A DNA stretch of 64,000 bases, taken from contig CAIZQH010000021.1 of NCBI GenBank assembly GCA_903935095.1, positions 434,001 to 498,000 of the forward strand, given 5' to 3'. The position numbers and the translations under genes are program-made. A model generated the notes under the pieces. That model did no database searches. It saw only the letters and a list, made by a program, of their open reading frames with translations, and had not been told where the DNA came from. This stretch comes from an uncultured Flavobacteriales bacterium. Lineage in GTDB: Bacteria; Bacteroidota; Bacteroidia; Flavobacteriales_D; Crocinitomicaceae. Below, piece by piece: positions 36,345-45,845 of this stretch (positions are counted from its first letter, which is position 1; each line of letters opens with the position of its first letter).

Positions 36345-37811
36345 CTAAAGTCCCAAGCCTTTGTATTCTCTTTTTCCGCTCTCAGTCATGATTTCAAGTA
36401 GGACACCCCGATTGACACCACTTAATTTTCCGCTTAATTGTTCGATGCTTTCGATGGGTTCATTGTTCACTTTTAAGATAACATCACCAACGTTTAATCC
36501 AACAGCTTTTAATTTTCCAGCAGTGATGGATTTGATTTTGACGCCATAAGCAATATTTAATTCTTTTTTCTCCTTTGCACTCATCTCGATGAAGGTCGCA
36601 CCCAAAGCTTGACTTTTATTTATTTCTTCCTTGGACATCAACGCTGTCTCACCTTCTTTGTTACGCAAAACTAATTCTCGAATAACTTCCTCGCCATCTT
36701 TTTTGCGAACAGTTATCGAAACTTTGTCACCTGGACGTCTTTTTCCAATTTCTTCTTGTAGGGCAGAAACGGAGTTGACTTCCTTATTTCCAATTTTCAA
36801 GATGATATCTCCATCTTTCAGTCCAGCCTTATCTGCGCTTCCATCCTCAATGACTTTCGCTAGATACACACCTTTTAGATTCGGAAGGTTATTTTTCTCT
36901 TTGATTTCTTGTGAAATATCTGATATTTGAACACCTAAGTATCCACGCTGCACGAGTCCGTAATCGATCAGGTCGCTCATTACCTTTTGAACTAGGTTCA
37001 CTGGAATGGCAAAGGAATAACCACTATAACTTCCAGTTTGAGAAGCAATAGCCGTGTTGATTCCGATGAGTTGACCTTGCGTGTTGACCAACGCGCCACC
37101 ACTATTTCCTGGATTTACCGCTGCGTCTGTTTGAATAAAGGATTCAATTGGAACGATGTCCTGCCCATTGCGCTCACTCAATAAATTAATATTTCTCGCT
37201 TTAGCAGAGACAATACCAGCTGTTACGGTTGATGTTAAATTAAATGGATTCCCAACGGCCAATACCCATTCACCGATTTTTAAATCATCGCTGTTTCCAA
37301 GTGGAATCGGTGTGAAACCGGATCCTTCGATTTTCAATACAGCAATATCTGTAGCGGGATCTGACCCAATTATTTTTGCTGTATATTTAGAGTTGTCATT
37401 CAATATTACCTCGATTTCGCTTGCGTTTTCTATAACATGGTTGTTCGTGACAATGTAACCTTCAGAAGAAACGATGACGCCGGAGCCAGAACTTGCTCCG
37501 TATTGTTTAAATTCTTTCCCTCCAGCACCTGGACCATAAAACAATTCCTGAAAAGGATCTCGTTGAAAAGTAGTCTGAACTACTTTTGTCGTGATGTGAA
37601 CGACCGAATTAATGGTGTTTGCAGCGGCATCCGTAAAGTCGGCACCCACTGGGACTCCGCTCATCGAAACTTGATGAGCAAAACGATTTCCATCCAAAAC
37701 TTGCTCCGAAAGTTTCGTGGAAGAATGTTCGATTATGACGTAAGTAGCTAAGGGTAAGGTTCCGCCCAATATGCCTAATCCTAACATTTTAAAGTAAGCT
37801 AAAAAATTCAT
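36345..37811 (-). CDS. DegP/HtrA-family serine protease
   Basis: Periplasmic quality-control protease with an N-terminal signal/anchor (residues 1-27). Chymotrypsin-fold triad: His125 in VTNNHVI, Asp155 in ATDIAVLKI, Ser237 in NPGNSGGALV. PDZ1 is around residues 275-365 (RGYLGVQISD..) and PDZ2 about 395-485. 488 residues, close to E. coli DegP. Stands alone between rpoD and dapF, divergent from dapF. Confidence 0.94.
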   Translation of the reverse strand: MNFLAYFKMLGLGILGGTLPLATYVIIEHSSTKLSEQVLDGNRFAHQVSMSGVPVGADFTDAAANTINSVVHITTKVVQTTFQRDPFQELFYGPGAGGKEFKQYGASSGSGVIVSSEGYIVTNNHVIENASEIEVILNDNSKYTAKIIGSDPATDIAVLKIEGSGFTPIPLGNSDDLKIGEWVLAVGNPFNLTSTVTAGIVSAKARNINLLSERNGQDIVPIESFIQTDAAVNPGNSGGALVNTQGQLIGINTAIASQTGSYSGYSFAIPVNLVQKVMSDLIDYGLVQRGYLGVQISDISQEIKEKNNLPNLKGVYLAKVIEDGSADKAGLKDGDIILKIGNKEVNSVSALQEEIGKRRPGDKVSITVRKKDGEEVIRELVLRNKEGETALMSKEEINKSQALGATFIEMSAKEKKELNIAYGVKIKSITAGKLKAVGLNVGDVILKVNNEPIESIEQLSGKLSGVNRGVLLEIMTESGKREYKGLGL

Positions 37812-37914
37812 GATAAAACAGTTTTAAAATTTCTACTCTTCCAACGCAAATAGTATTCCAAAAATTGTCTAAAAAATGTTAAATTTTGTTAAGAAATCAA
37901 TCGGAATAAATCGA

Positions 37915-37922
37915 TACTTTTG
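37915..37922 (+). promoter_or_regulatory. -7 element of the dapF operon
   Basis: TACTTTTG, 10 bases before ATG 37933. The nearest TTG upstream is at 26 bases, too far. The in-frame ATG 37876 lies upstream of it and is rejected. Confidence 0.5.
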
Positions 37923-37932
37923 TTCAAGCTTT

Positions 37933-38709
37933 ATGGAGATTGAATTTTCTAAATATCAAGGAACAGGTAACGATTTTATTTTAATCGATAATCGTCAAGG
38001 TCAATGTGACAATTTGTCTCAGTCTGACATCCAGTTTTATTGTGACAGACGCTTTGGCATTGGGGCTGACGGATTGATACTTATTCAATTGTGCACGGAC
38101 GCTTCATTTGATATGGTGTATTATAATTCCGATGGATCTCAATCATTTTGTGGGAATGGCGCTAGATGCGCGGTACATTTTGCATCTACATTAGGGATTG
38201 ACACGCGACAGGTCATATTTAAAGCGATTGACGGATTGCATCAGGCCTCACAATGTGGAGATGAGGTGCGTATAAACATGCAAGAAGTAGTATCCGTGAA
38301 ACGCGATGGAGAAGACTTTGTACTCCACACAGGTTCTCCACATTATGTCAAAATTTCCGAAGACCACTCTTCAGAAAACGTTATTAAAACCGGCAAAAAT
38401 ATTCGATACAATGCTGTTTACCAGCACGACGGAATAAATGTCAATCTGCTTTCGTTGCAAGAAAACGGCATCTCCGTAGCAACCTATGAGCGAGGTGTGG
38501 AAAATGAAACACTTTCTTGTGGGACAGGTGTGACAGCATGTGCCTTGGTTTATGCCCTTATTTCTAAGACTTCAAATAATCACGTGAACGTTCATACGAA
38601 AGGTGGACAATTGGAAGTGTTCTGGAAAAAAACGGAAACAGGATTTCAGGATATCTTTTTAGTGGGTCCAGCCACTTTTGTATTTAAAGGAAGAGTTAAA
38701 CGATGTTAG
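37933..38709 (+). CDS. dapF: Diaminopimelate epimerase
   Basis: Interconverts LL- and meso-diaminopimelate for lysine and peptidoglycan. 258 residues from ATG 37933 (MEIEFSKYQGTGNDF, the family N-terminus). The two catalytic cysteines are Cys73 in SFCGNGARC and Cys196 in SCGTGVTAC. First gene of a run in which each gene overlaps or nearly touches the next: dapF, acetyltransferase, mltG, aspartylglucosaminidase, beta-mannosidase. Confidence 0.95.
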   Translation: MEIEFSKYQGTGNDFILIDNRQGQCDNLSQSDIQFYCDRRFGIGADGLILIQLCTDASFDMVYYNSDGSQSFCGNGARCAVHFASTLGIDTRQVIFKAIDGLHQASQCGDEVRINMQEVVSVKRDGEDFVLHTGSPHYVKISEDHSSENVIKTGKNIRYNAVYQHDGINVNLLSLQENGISVATYERGVENETLSCGTGVTACALVYALISKTSNNHVNVHTKGGQLEVFWKKTETGFQDIFLVGPATFVFKGRVKRC

Positions 38710-39227
38710 TTGGAGCGAAAGTATATTTAAGAGCAGTGGAAAAGTCGGATGCAACTACCATTTACATGTGGGAAAATAATCCAGAAAACTGGAAGGTCTC
38801 CAATACCGAAGTTCCTTTTTCGATGTTTGATATCATGGCACTTATTGAACACCAGACCGACTTGCGAAAATCTGGACAACTTCGTTTTGTTATTCTCGAA
38901 AATGTTACCGAACGACCCTTAGGAGTGATTGATTTGTACGAAGTAAACTTCAAACACGGCTATGCTTCTGTGGGGATTTTAATTGCGATGGATGCAGATC
39001 GCGGAAAAGGATTTGCTGCGGAAGCACTGCAGTTGCTTATTCACTATACCCGCGATTATTTAGAACTTCGCAACTTACAGTGTTCTATTCATGGAGATAA
39101 CTTTGCCAGTATTGCATTTTTTGAACGGATGAACTTTCACAAAGTTGGCATTCGGAAAGGATGGCTAAGATTTAAAGGAAATGTAATAGATGAAATAACA
39201 TATCAATTATGTCTAAAGGAAAATTAA
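38703..39227 (+). CDS. GNAT-family N-acetyltransferase
   Basis: 174 residues with the GNAT acetyl-CoA site: hydrophobic strand ASVGILIAMDADRGKGFAAE (R/Q-x-x-G-x-G/A-like segment) and ending FFERMNFHKVGIRKGWLRF. It resembles the RimJ/SpeG type acting on protein N-termini or polyamines; the substrate is unknown. Overlaps dapF by 7 bases and mltG by 19. Confidence 0.88.
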   Translation: MLVGAKVYLRAVEKSDATTIYMWENNPENWKVSNTEVPFSMFDIMALIEHQTDLRKSGQLRFVILENVTERPLGVIDLYEVNFKHGYASVGILIAMDADRGKGFAAEALQLLIHYTRDYLELRNLQCSIHGDNFASIAFFERMNFHKVGIRKGWLRFKGNVIDEITYQLCLKEN

Positions 39228-40279
39228 TGATCTTTGGTGGTGTTTTGGCCATCGTTGGAATGATTGCAATTGGGCCAAAAGCGCTGCTTTATCTCGCGGG
39301 AAGTCACAAAAGCGTCAATACAGAATCTCAGGCTTTTTACATCAGTGGCTCCATGGATTTGAATCAACTAGCAGATCAATTGGTTCACGAAAAAATCATT
39401 GATGACGTTAAATCTTTTATTTCAGTAGGTGATTATAAGGGCTTGACGGATAAAACAATTGCATCGGGAAAATACAACATTGAACCAGGGACAAATTACC
39501 GAACTTTATTAAATGGCTTCACTAAAAATTCGAATGGTAATGGGAATGCAGAAGTGGAAGTAGAAGTGACGTTTAACAATTGTCGAGACATTTATCAAAT
39601 GGCAGGGAAAGTATCCAAATGCATGGATGTCGATAGTGCAAAACTGATTTCTTATTTGCAGTCTGGCTCGACACTTTCTACTCTTGGATTTACAATTGAG
39701 CAATTACCTGCGCTATTTATTCCGGATAGTTATCAAATGTACTGGGACTCGAACGAAGAAATGTTCGTCGATCGAATGGCATCAGAATTTAAAAACTTTT
39801 GGACTCCAGCTCGAAAAAATAGTTTAAAAAAAATAGGTTTAACATCACCTAGTCAAGCGGTGACGCTAGCAAGTATTGTTTATGCTGAGCAATCGGTTAA
39901 CTCGGATGAATGGCCTACGATTGCTGGTTTGTATTTAAATCGTGTGAATCAAGGAATTCGCTTGCAATCGGATCCAACCTTTAAGTTTTGTTGGGGAGAT
40001 CAACTGAAAGGTGTGCAACGATTATTAGAAGTCCACCGAAACATCGATTGTCCATACAATACTTACAAAATCAATGGACTTCCTCCAGGACCCATTTGCT
40101 TGCCATCTCCGAAAGTAGTCGATGCGGTGTTGAATCGAGCGGACATAGATTACATCTACATGTGTGCGAAACCAGATTATTCGGGACGTCACAATTTTGC
40201 TGTTTCCGGAGCGGAGCACATGCGCAATGCAGATGCCTTTCAATCCTGGTTAGCTGCGGAACTTAGAAAAAAGAAATAA
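39209..40279 (+). CDS. mltG: Endolytic peptidoglycan transglycosylase MltG
   Basis: Inner-membrane lytic transglycosylase proposed to terminate glycan strands. 356 residues. One membrane helix at about 5-30, a LysM-like region, then the YceG domain with the catalytic Glu227 in ASIVYAEQSV, and GIRLQSDPTFKF and LPPGPICLP downstream. Sits 3 bases before the aspartylglucosaminidase gene. Expression with dapF fits a wall-synthesis operon. Confidence 0.92.
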   Translation: MSKGKLMIFGGVLAIVGMIAIGPKALLYLAGSHKSVNTESQAFYISGSMDLNQLADQLVHEKIIDDVKSFISVGDYKGLTDKTIASGKYNIEPGTNYRTLLNGFTKNSNGNGNAEVEVEVTFNNCRDIYQMAGKVSKCMDVDSAKLISYLQSGSTLSTLGFTIEQLPALFIPDSYQMYWDSNEEMFVDRMASEFKNFWTPARKNSLKKIGLTSPSQAVTLASIVYAEQSVNSDEWPTIAGLYLNRVNQGIRLQSDPTFKFCWGDQLKGVQRLLEVHRNIDCPYNTYKINGLPPGPICLPSPKVVDAVLNRADIDYIYMCAKPDYSGRHNFAVSGAEHMRNADAFQSWLAAELRKKK

Positions 40280-40282
40280 GCT

Positions 40283-41272
40283 ATGAAAAGAAGAAACTTT
40301 CTAAAACTTGGAGCAGCAACAGGAATTCTCAGTTTGATTCAGCCCGTAAAAGCAGCAAAGGTCGTAGCGAATTCAATGAGTGGAAAAGTAAAGGGTCCAA
40401 TCGTACTTTCGACTTGGATTCATGGACTCGATGCCAATAAAGCCGCTTGGGAGGTCCTGAAAAACGGTGGGTCAGCATTGGATGCAGTGGAAAAAGGCGT
40501 TAGGGTGACCGAATCAGATATTACGAATCGCAGCGTTGGAATTGGTGGGCGTCCAGATCGGGACGGACACGTAACCTTAGATGCGTGTATTATGGACGAG
40601 CGTTCGCGCTGTGGTTCTGTTGCATGCTTGGAAGGAATCGCACATCCGATTTCCGTTGCAAGAGCAGTGATGGAAAAAACACAACACGTGATGTTGGTTG
40701 GAGATGGCGCACGTCAATTTGCCTTGGATTATGGCTTCGATACCATCAAAACGCCGATTCCAGAGGTGAAAAAAGACTACGAAAAGTGGAAAAAAGAAAA
40801 TAAAGACCTCTTTAAAAAGCCAGAAATTAACCACGAAAACCACGACACCATTGGAATGATTGCGATGGATGCCAAAGGAAATTTGAGTGGAGCTTGTACG
40901 ACAAGTGGTTGGGCATACAAAATGCATGGACGCGTAGGTGACTCGCCCATTATTGGCGCTGGATTATTTATCGATCAAGAAGTGGGTGCTGCAACCTCCA
41001 CAGGACTCGGCGAAGCGATTATTCGTGTCGCTGGAAGTCATACCGTTGTAGAGTTGATGCGTCACGGTTATTCACCGATGGATGCCTGCAAAGAAGCATG
41101 TATGCGCATCATTAATAAGCACGATGACCTAACAGGTTTACAATGTGGATTTATTGCCTTAGATAAAGACGGAAACTACGGTGCATATTCTATTTACGCA
41201 GGATTCAATTTTGCGTTGAGAACCACGGAAGAAGAGAAAATGGTGGATGCAACTTTTGATCGTAACTGGTAA
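40283..41272 (+). CDS. N4-(beta-N-acetylglucosaminyl)-L-asparaginase with Tat signal
   Basis: Ntn-hydrolase of the aspartylglucosaminidase branch, which cleaves the GlcNAc-Asn bond of N-glycopeptides. The autoprocessing site HDTIG places the nucleophile at Thr189, splitting the 329-residue precursor into alpha and beta chains. RVGDSPIIGAG and GLGEAIIR are family motifs. The N-terminus MKRRNFLKLGAATG is a clear twin-arginine signal, so it is exported folded. A TatA-like protein is encoded at 655-1083. Its stop overlaps the start of the beta-mannosidase gene. Confidence 0.9.
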   Translation: MKRRNFLKLGAATGILSLIQPVKAAKVVANSMSGKVKGPIVLSTWIHGLDANKAAWEVLKNGGSALDAVEKGVRVTESDITNRSVGIGGRPDRDGHVTLDACIMDERSRCGSVACLEGIAHPISVARAVMEKTQHVMLVGDGARQFALDYGFDTIKTPIPEVKKDYEKWKKENKDLFKKPEINHENHDTIGMIAMDAKGNLSGACTTSGWAYKMHGRVGDSPIIGAGLFIDQEVGAATSTGLGEAIIRVAGSHTVVELMRHGYSPMDACKEACMRIINKHDDLTGLQCGFIALDKDGNYGAYSIYAGFNFALRTTEEEKMVDATFDRNW

Positions 41273-43740
41273 TGGTAAAATGGTTCACATGTATACTTTG
41301 TAGTATGTTCGGACTTGTTCATGGTCAAACTGTGCTGAAATGGGACTTTAAAAACCCAAAAACAAACGAATGGAAATCATTCGGTGAAAAGGGAAGTATT
41401 CAAGAAGCACTTTATCATTCAGGTGAATTGCCAGACCCTTTTTACGGTAAAAACGAAGGGCTTTACCAATGGATTGAAGAACATGAATGGGAACTTAAAT
41501 CCCAATTCTATTTAACAGAACAACAATTTCTTGCTAAATCGTTGGAACTTCATTTCCCCAATGTTGATACGTATGCAGCTGTTTATGTCAATGGACAACT
41601 CGCTGGAAAAACGGATAATTTCTTTCATCCGTTTACATTCGAAATAAAGTCGAATATACAATGTGGTTACAATGAAATACGTGTGGTTTTCACGCCTCCA
41701 ACCCTTTATCACAAAGAACGCTATGAAGCAGAAGCTTTTCACTATCCAGCACCAAATGACCCATCCAACTGGAAAGTCGCCCCACTGACGCGTAAACCAC
41801 AATATCAATTCGGTTGGGACTGGGCACTGCGAATGAATACCATTGGATTTGCAAAGCCCGTGGAAGTACGCATAGGAAAAGAAAATGAAATTCTCGGTCT
41901 TACCGTCCAAACCTTGTCCATTCCAAAGGAAGAACTTTTCGCTCGTTTGAAATACGTTTTGGATGTCACTGATCATACAGCATCTTTTCAAGTCATATCT
42001 GAACTGTACGGCGAACTTTCGTTGATAAAAAATCTAACTACTGGACATTTTGAGGCAGAAGTCATACAGTACAATCCACAATTATGGTGGCCAGCTGGAA
42101 TCAGTGAACCAAATCTTTACCAAGATACACTTCGGCTATTTGTGAATGGAAAACTCGTGGATGAAAAACCACTTCTATTTGGCATTCGAACAAGCGAATT
42201 AGTTCAAAAGATAGATCAATGGGGGACATCCTACGAATTTCATGTAAACGGTCTTCCCATTTTCTGTAAAGGAGCTGATTTTATACCGCCATCTGTTTTT
42301 CCAGCTTCCATTACTGAGGAAGATTGGATCAATCAGGTGGATCAGATGTCCAAGGCGAACTTCAACATGGTGCGTATTTGGGGAGGCGGATTCTATCCAG
42401 ATGAAGCTTTTTTCCGAGCATGCGATGAAAAAGGCATCATGGTTTGGCAGGATTTTATGTTTGCCTGTGCGATGTATCCCGGAGACGAAGCATTTTTAAA
42501 AACGGTGGAAGCTGAATTTAATTACCAAATTCCGCGGATTTCCGCGCATCCGTCCGTTGTATTATTTAATGGGAACAACGAAGTAGATGTCGCTTGGAAA
42601 AATTGGGGATTCCAAGCTCAATATAAATTATCCAATGGAGATCAAGAAATTATTTTAAAAGCTTACAACGACCTATTCAAAGGATTGGCACCGAAACTAG
42701 TGTCCAACTGGACCAACACGAGTTACATTCACACTTCTCCTCTCAGCAATTGGGGGGATGACGATTTTTACAATCATGGCTCGCAACATTATTGGGGAGT
42801 TTGGCATGGAAAAGATCCAATGTCCAATTTCGCTACGAAAATCGGTCGCTTCAACGCGGAATATGGCTTCCAAAGCTTTCCGGAATTTGCCACATTGCAG
42901 TCGTTTTCCGAACGATCCGATTGGAGTTTATCTAGTCAAGTCATGAAGCATCACCAGAAAAGCTATGTTGGAAATGGGATGATACAAAAACACGCGAATT
43001 TATTATATGGAAAGAGTAAGGATTTTGAACAATTCGTTTATTTTTCTCAATTGACCCAACGCTATGCAGTCTCCTCGGCCGTTTCTGGACATCGATTGGA
43101 TGCGCCTCGCTGTATGGGAACAATCTATTGGCAATTAAACGACTGCTGGCCAGCACCGACTTGGTCGAGTATAGATTACTTAGGGAATTGGAAGGCCTTA
43201 CATTATGCCATACGTGAGGACTATCAACCTGTGGCTATTTTGCAGAAAACAACGGAAAAAGGCGAACTGGAACTTTTTGTGAAGTCCGATGTCATGGAGA
43301 ATCAAGTGTTAGGATGTAAAATACTGATTTATACGTTGAATTCGGGTGAACGAGGATTGTCTCCATTACAAGTTGATGGCAAAGCAAGTTTAGCTTATCA
43401 AGAGAGTAAATTGATTTGGAGTGGATTTCCAAAGAACGAACAACTGATTCGGGTAGAATTATCCAACGGCGTTACTCGAGATTTTGTCGTTGGACCAGCA
43501 CCAAAAAAACGGGAGGTTCAAATTGAACTAAGTATCAAAAATGTGGATAAATTGAATAAAACAGCAGAGATTTGGGTCAAAAACAGTGCTTTTTGTGCTG
43601 ATTTCTGGCTTTTTTCGCAAAAATCAGGATTTACCTTCGATCGTAATTTCCTTCATTTACTGCCTAGTGAGCACCTTATTCGCATCCAATTCAAAGGAGA
43701 TGTTCCCCAGCTTGCCGATTTTTCATTTCTCTATCATTAA
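41272..43740 (+). CDS. Beta-mannosidase, glycoside hydrolase family 2
   Basis: Removes terminal beta-linked mannose. 822 residues with a short signal peptide (ending LVHGQ). The layout is the GH2 one: jelly-roll (residues about 22-200), Ig-like domain, TIM barrel from about 320. Acid/base Glu437 is in FNGNNEVD, nucleophile Glu530 in FNAEYGFQSFP, plus WGGGFYPDEAFF typical of beta-mannosidases. Coupled by TAATG to the aspartylglucosaminidase gene, which points to the Man-beta-1,4-GlcNAc core of N-glycans as a likely substrate (inference). Confidence 0.92.
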   Translation: MVKWFTCILCSMFGLVHGQTVLKWDFKNPKTNEWKSFGEKGSIQEALYHSGELPDPFYGKNEGLYQWIEEHEWELKSQFYLTEQQFLAKSLELHFPNVDTYAAVYVNGQLAGKTDNFFHPFTFEIKSNIQCGYNEIRVVFTPPTLYHKERYEAEAFHYPAPNDPSNWKVAPLTRKPQYQFGWDWALRMNTIGFAKPVEVRIGKENEILGLTVQTLSIPKEELFARLKYVLDVTDHTASFQVISELYGELSLIKNLTTGHFEAEVIQYNPQLWWPAGISEPNLYQDTLRLFVNGKLVDEKPLLFGIRTSELVQKIDQWGTSYEFHVNGLPIFCKGADFIPPSVFPASITEEDWINQVDQMSKANFNMVRIWGGGFYPDEAFFRACDEKGIMVWQDFMFACAMYPGDEAFLKTVEAEFNYQIPRISAHPSVVLFNGNNEVDVAWKNWGFQAQYKLSNGDQEIILKAYNDLFKGLAPKLVSNWTNTSYIHTSPLSNWGDDDFYNHGSQHYWGVWHGKDPMSNFATKIGRFNAEYGFQSFPEFATLQSFSERSDWSLSSQVMKHHQKSYVGNGMIQKHANLLYGKSKDFEQFVYFSQLTQRYAVSSAVSGHRLDAPRCMGTIYWQLNDCWPAPTWSSIDYLGNWKALHYAIREDYQPVAILQKTTEKGELELFVKSDVMENQVLGCKILIYTLNSGERGLSPLQVDGKASLAYQESKLIWSGFPKNEQLIRVELSNGVTRDFVVGPAPKKREVQIELSIKNVDKLNKTAEIWVKNSAFCADFWLFSQKSGFTFDRNFLHLLPSEHLIRIQFKGDVPQLADFSFLYH

Positions 43741-43763
43741 AAGGAAATTTTCAATCCAAGGGA

Positions 43764-43793
43764 TTGGTGCCTTATTTACGTTCCGTACCTTTG
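43764..43793 (+). promoter_or_regulatory. Promoter of the TonB-dependent receptor gene
   Basis: TTG (43764-43766), 19-base spacer, TACCTTTG (43786-43793), 19 bases before the ATG at 43813. One of the clearest promoters in the window. Confidence 0.75.
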
Positions 43794-43812
43794 CAAAAAA
43801 ATAAAAAACGAA

Positions 43813-45669
43813 ATGAATAAAAATGCGATACTTCTTTTTCTCTTCTTTGTAGCGATTCACTCATTTGGTCAGCGTGACATTATTATCCCTCCGACTAAAA
43901 TCTTGACTTTAAATGATATTGTTATTACTGGAAGAGGAAATCCAATAGATTATTTTAAGCGCAACCAATCAATGACGCTGCTCAAAGCCGATAAATTGGC
44001 GATGTTGCCTTCCCGAAGTTTAAGTGAAGCATTGAGTTATACTTCTGGTGTGGATGTTCGTCAACGTGGACTAAACGGAATGCAAGCGGATATTGGAATT
44101 CGTGGTGGAAGTTTCGAACAGACCTTGATTTTAGTAAATGGATTCAAGTTGGTGGATCCACAAACTGGACATCATGCAATGAATATTCCATTCACTGTGA
44201 ATGCCATCGATCAAATTGAAGTTACCAAAGGTCCAGCAACACATATGTTTGGACAAAGTGCGCTTGCAGGTGCGGTCAATTTTGTTTCTAACCTTTCGAG
44301 TAAAACCTTTGTCAAAGCGCAATCCTATACTGGATCATTTGGAACTACAGGAATCAATGTAACGCTAAGTGCACCTATCAAAGGGTGGAATCAAAAAATA
44401 TCCTTGGGCTATGATCGATCAAACGGACACTGGTCGAATTCCGATTTTGACAATAAACAGATTTCTTACGAAGGAGGAAAATCCTTTAAAAAACAGTATT
44501 TTTTAGTGATGTTGGCATATTCAGACCGTAAATTCGGTGCGAATGGGTTTTATTCAAATAAATTCCCAGACCAGTGGGAAAGTACCCAGAACGCGTTTGC
44601 CGGTCTGCGTTACAATGTTAATTTCAGAAAAACAACCTGGGTCAATCGCTTAAGTACGCGAACAAACCGCGATGAATTCCGACTTAAACGCAATGATCCT
44701 GGATTTTATACAAATCGTCATTTTTCTGAAACGTACAGTTTGGAGAGTATATTAAGCGGAAAATTCTTAGCCAATTGGCAGTATCATTTAGGTGTAGAAC
44801 ATCGCATAGAAGTGCTAAATAGTTCCAATTTGGGATTGCGTAATCGACAGTATTCCAGTGGATTTGGTGATATGCTATACAATGTTGGAAAGTTGACAGT
44901 GACTTCGAGCCTTCTCGTATTTCAGTATTCAAATATTCCCTTGAAAGTGTTGCCAAGTATACAATGTGCATTTCAGATCAATGAACAAAATCGATTGTAC
45001 GCGAACCTAGCAAAAAGCAACCGAATTCCTACGTATACAGAATTGTATTATTCCGATCCGTCGAATATGGGGAACGCAGATTTAAAACCGGAATATGCTA
45101 ATTCAGCAGAGTTAGGGTGGTTTAAAAATGGAAAATTGTACTTAGAAGGAAATGTGTTTTATCGTCAAACCTATAACATGATCGACTGGATAAGAGATTC
45201 TTCCAGTGTGAGCCCAAATCCTAATAAATGGAAACCTGTGAATATTGCTGAAGTTCGATTTTATGGTGTGGAGGCAACGCTACGCAAAACCTTCGTTTAT
45301 TCTGCAGCATTTAAGCCCAATTTCATAGATTTTTCTTACACTTATATTCAAGCGACGCATGTGTTTGATTCAAATGTAGAGTCTCGTTATGCGTATTCGA
45401 ACTTGAGGCATCAGTTGATTGCGAAATTGAATTTCCAAATCAGTAAATATGGAAGTTTGCAAGTGAATTATCGTTTCCTTCAACGCGTTTCTAATCCAGC
45501 ATATCAATTACTAGATCTGAAAGTTGCTTCAGAATCGCTTAAAGGCTTTTCTCTGTTTGGAGAAGTGAATAATTTACTGAATACACAGTATGTCGAAGCA
45601 GGTTTTGTCCAAATGCCGGGTAGATGGTTTAAAGTGGGTTTGAATTATGCCTTTACGAAAGCGAATTAA
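43813..45669 (+). CDS. TonB-dependent outer-membrane receptor, BtuB/CirA-like
   Basis: 618 residues. Signal peptide at 1-19 (ends HSFGQ), then a plug domain (about 35-165) with SGVDVRQRGLNGMQADIGIRGGSF-type motifs and GPATHMFGQSALAGAVNF, then a 22-strand-type beta barrel ending in an aromatic-containing strand. It lacks the CarboxypepD_reg-like N-terminal domain and any SusD partner, so it is more like a siderophore or cobalamin receptor than a glycan SusC. Own promoter. Ligand unknown. Confidence 0.9.
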   Translation: MNKNAILLFLFFVAIHSFGQRDIIIPPTKILTLNDIVITGRGNPIDYFKRNQSMTLLKADKLAMLPSRSLSEALSYTSGVDVRQRGLNGMQADIGIRGGSFEQTLILVNGFKLVDPQTGHHAMNIPFTVNAIDQIEVTKGPATHMFGQSALAGAVNFVSNLSSKTFVKAQSYTGSFGTTGINVTLSAPIKGWNQKISLGYDRSNGHWSNSDFDNKQISYEGGKSFKKQYFLVMLAYSDRKFGANGFYSNKFPDQWESTQNAFAGLRYNVNFRKTTWVNRLSTRTNRDEFRLKRNDPGFYTNRHFSETYSLESILSGKFLANWQYHLGVEHRIEVLNSSNLGLRNRQYSSGFGDMLYNVGKLTVTSSLLVFQYSNIPLKVLPSIQCAFQINEQNRLYANLAKSNRIPTYTELYYSDPSNMGNADLKPEYANSAELGWFKNGKLYLEGNVFYRQTYNMIDWIRDSSSVSPNPNKWKPVNIAEVRFYGVEATLRKTFVYSAAFKPNFIDFSYTYIQATHVFDSNVESRYAYSNLRHQLIAKLNFQISKYGSLQVNYRFLQRVSNPAYQLLDLKVASESLKGFSLFGEVNNLLNTQYVEAGFVQMPGRWFKVGLNYAFTKAN

Positions 45670-45718
45670 GAAACAGCTTACTCTGAAAGAATAGTACAAG
45701 TATATCTAGTAAACAATA

Positions 45719-45837
45719 TTTAGTTGATTTATTACGTTGATTGCAAGGTTGAGTTTAATATCCTTCGCTCACTGTTTGCTTTTCATCGTGGAACCGTTCA
45801 CGGAAATAGCGTTCAGTCAAAAAATCAATCAACTAAA
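45719..45837. repeat. Inverted repeat flanking the region upstream of the YhcG-like gene
   Basis: TTTAGTTGAT at 45719-45728 and its exact complement ATCAACTAAA at 45828-45837 bracket about 100 non-coding bases just before the nuclease gene. The 10-bp arms could be a scar of an inserted element or operator half-sites. No transposase is present. Confidence 0.35.
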
Positions 45838-45845
45838 ACGATTAA

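Noticed and set aside
43813-45669. Idea that the TonB receptor forms a SusC/SusD glycan locus with the beta-mannosidase
   Set aside because: No SusD gene, no CarboxypepD_reg-like N-domain, and it has a separate strong promoter.
45719-45837. Idea that the inverted repeat marks a complete insertion sequence
   Set aside because: There is no transposase, no target duplication and only about 100 bases between the arms.
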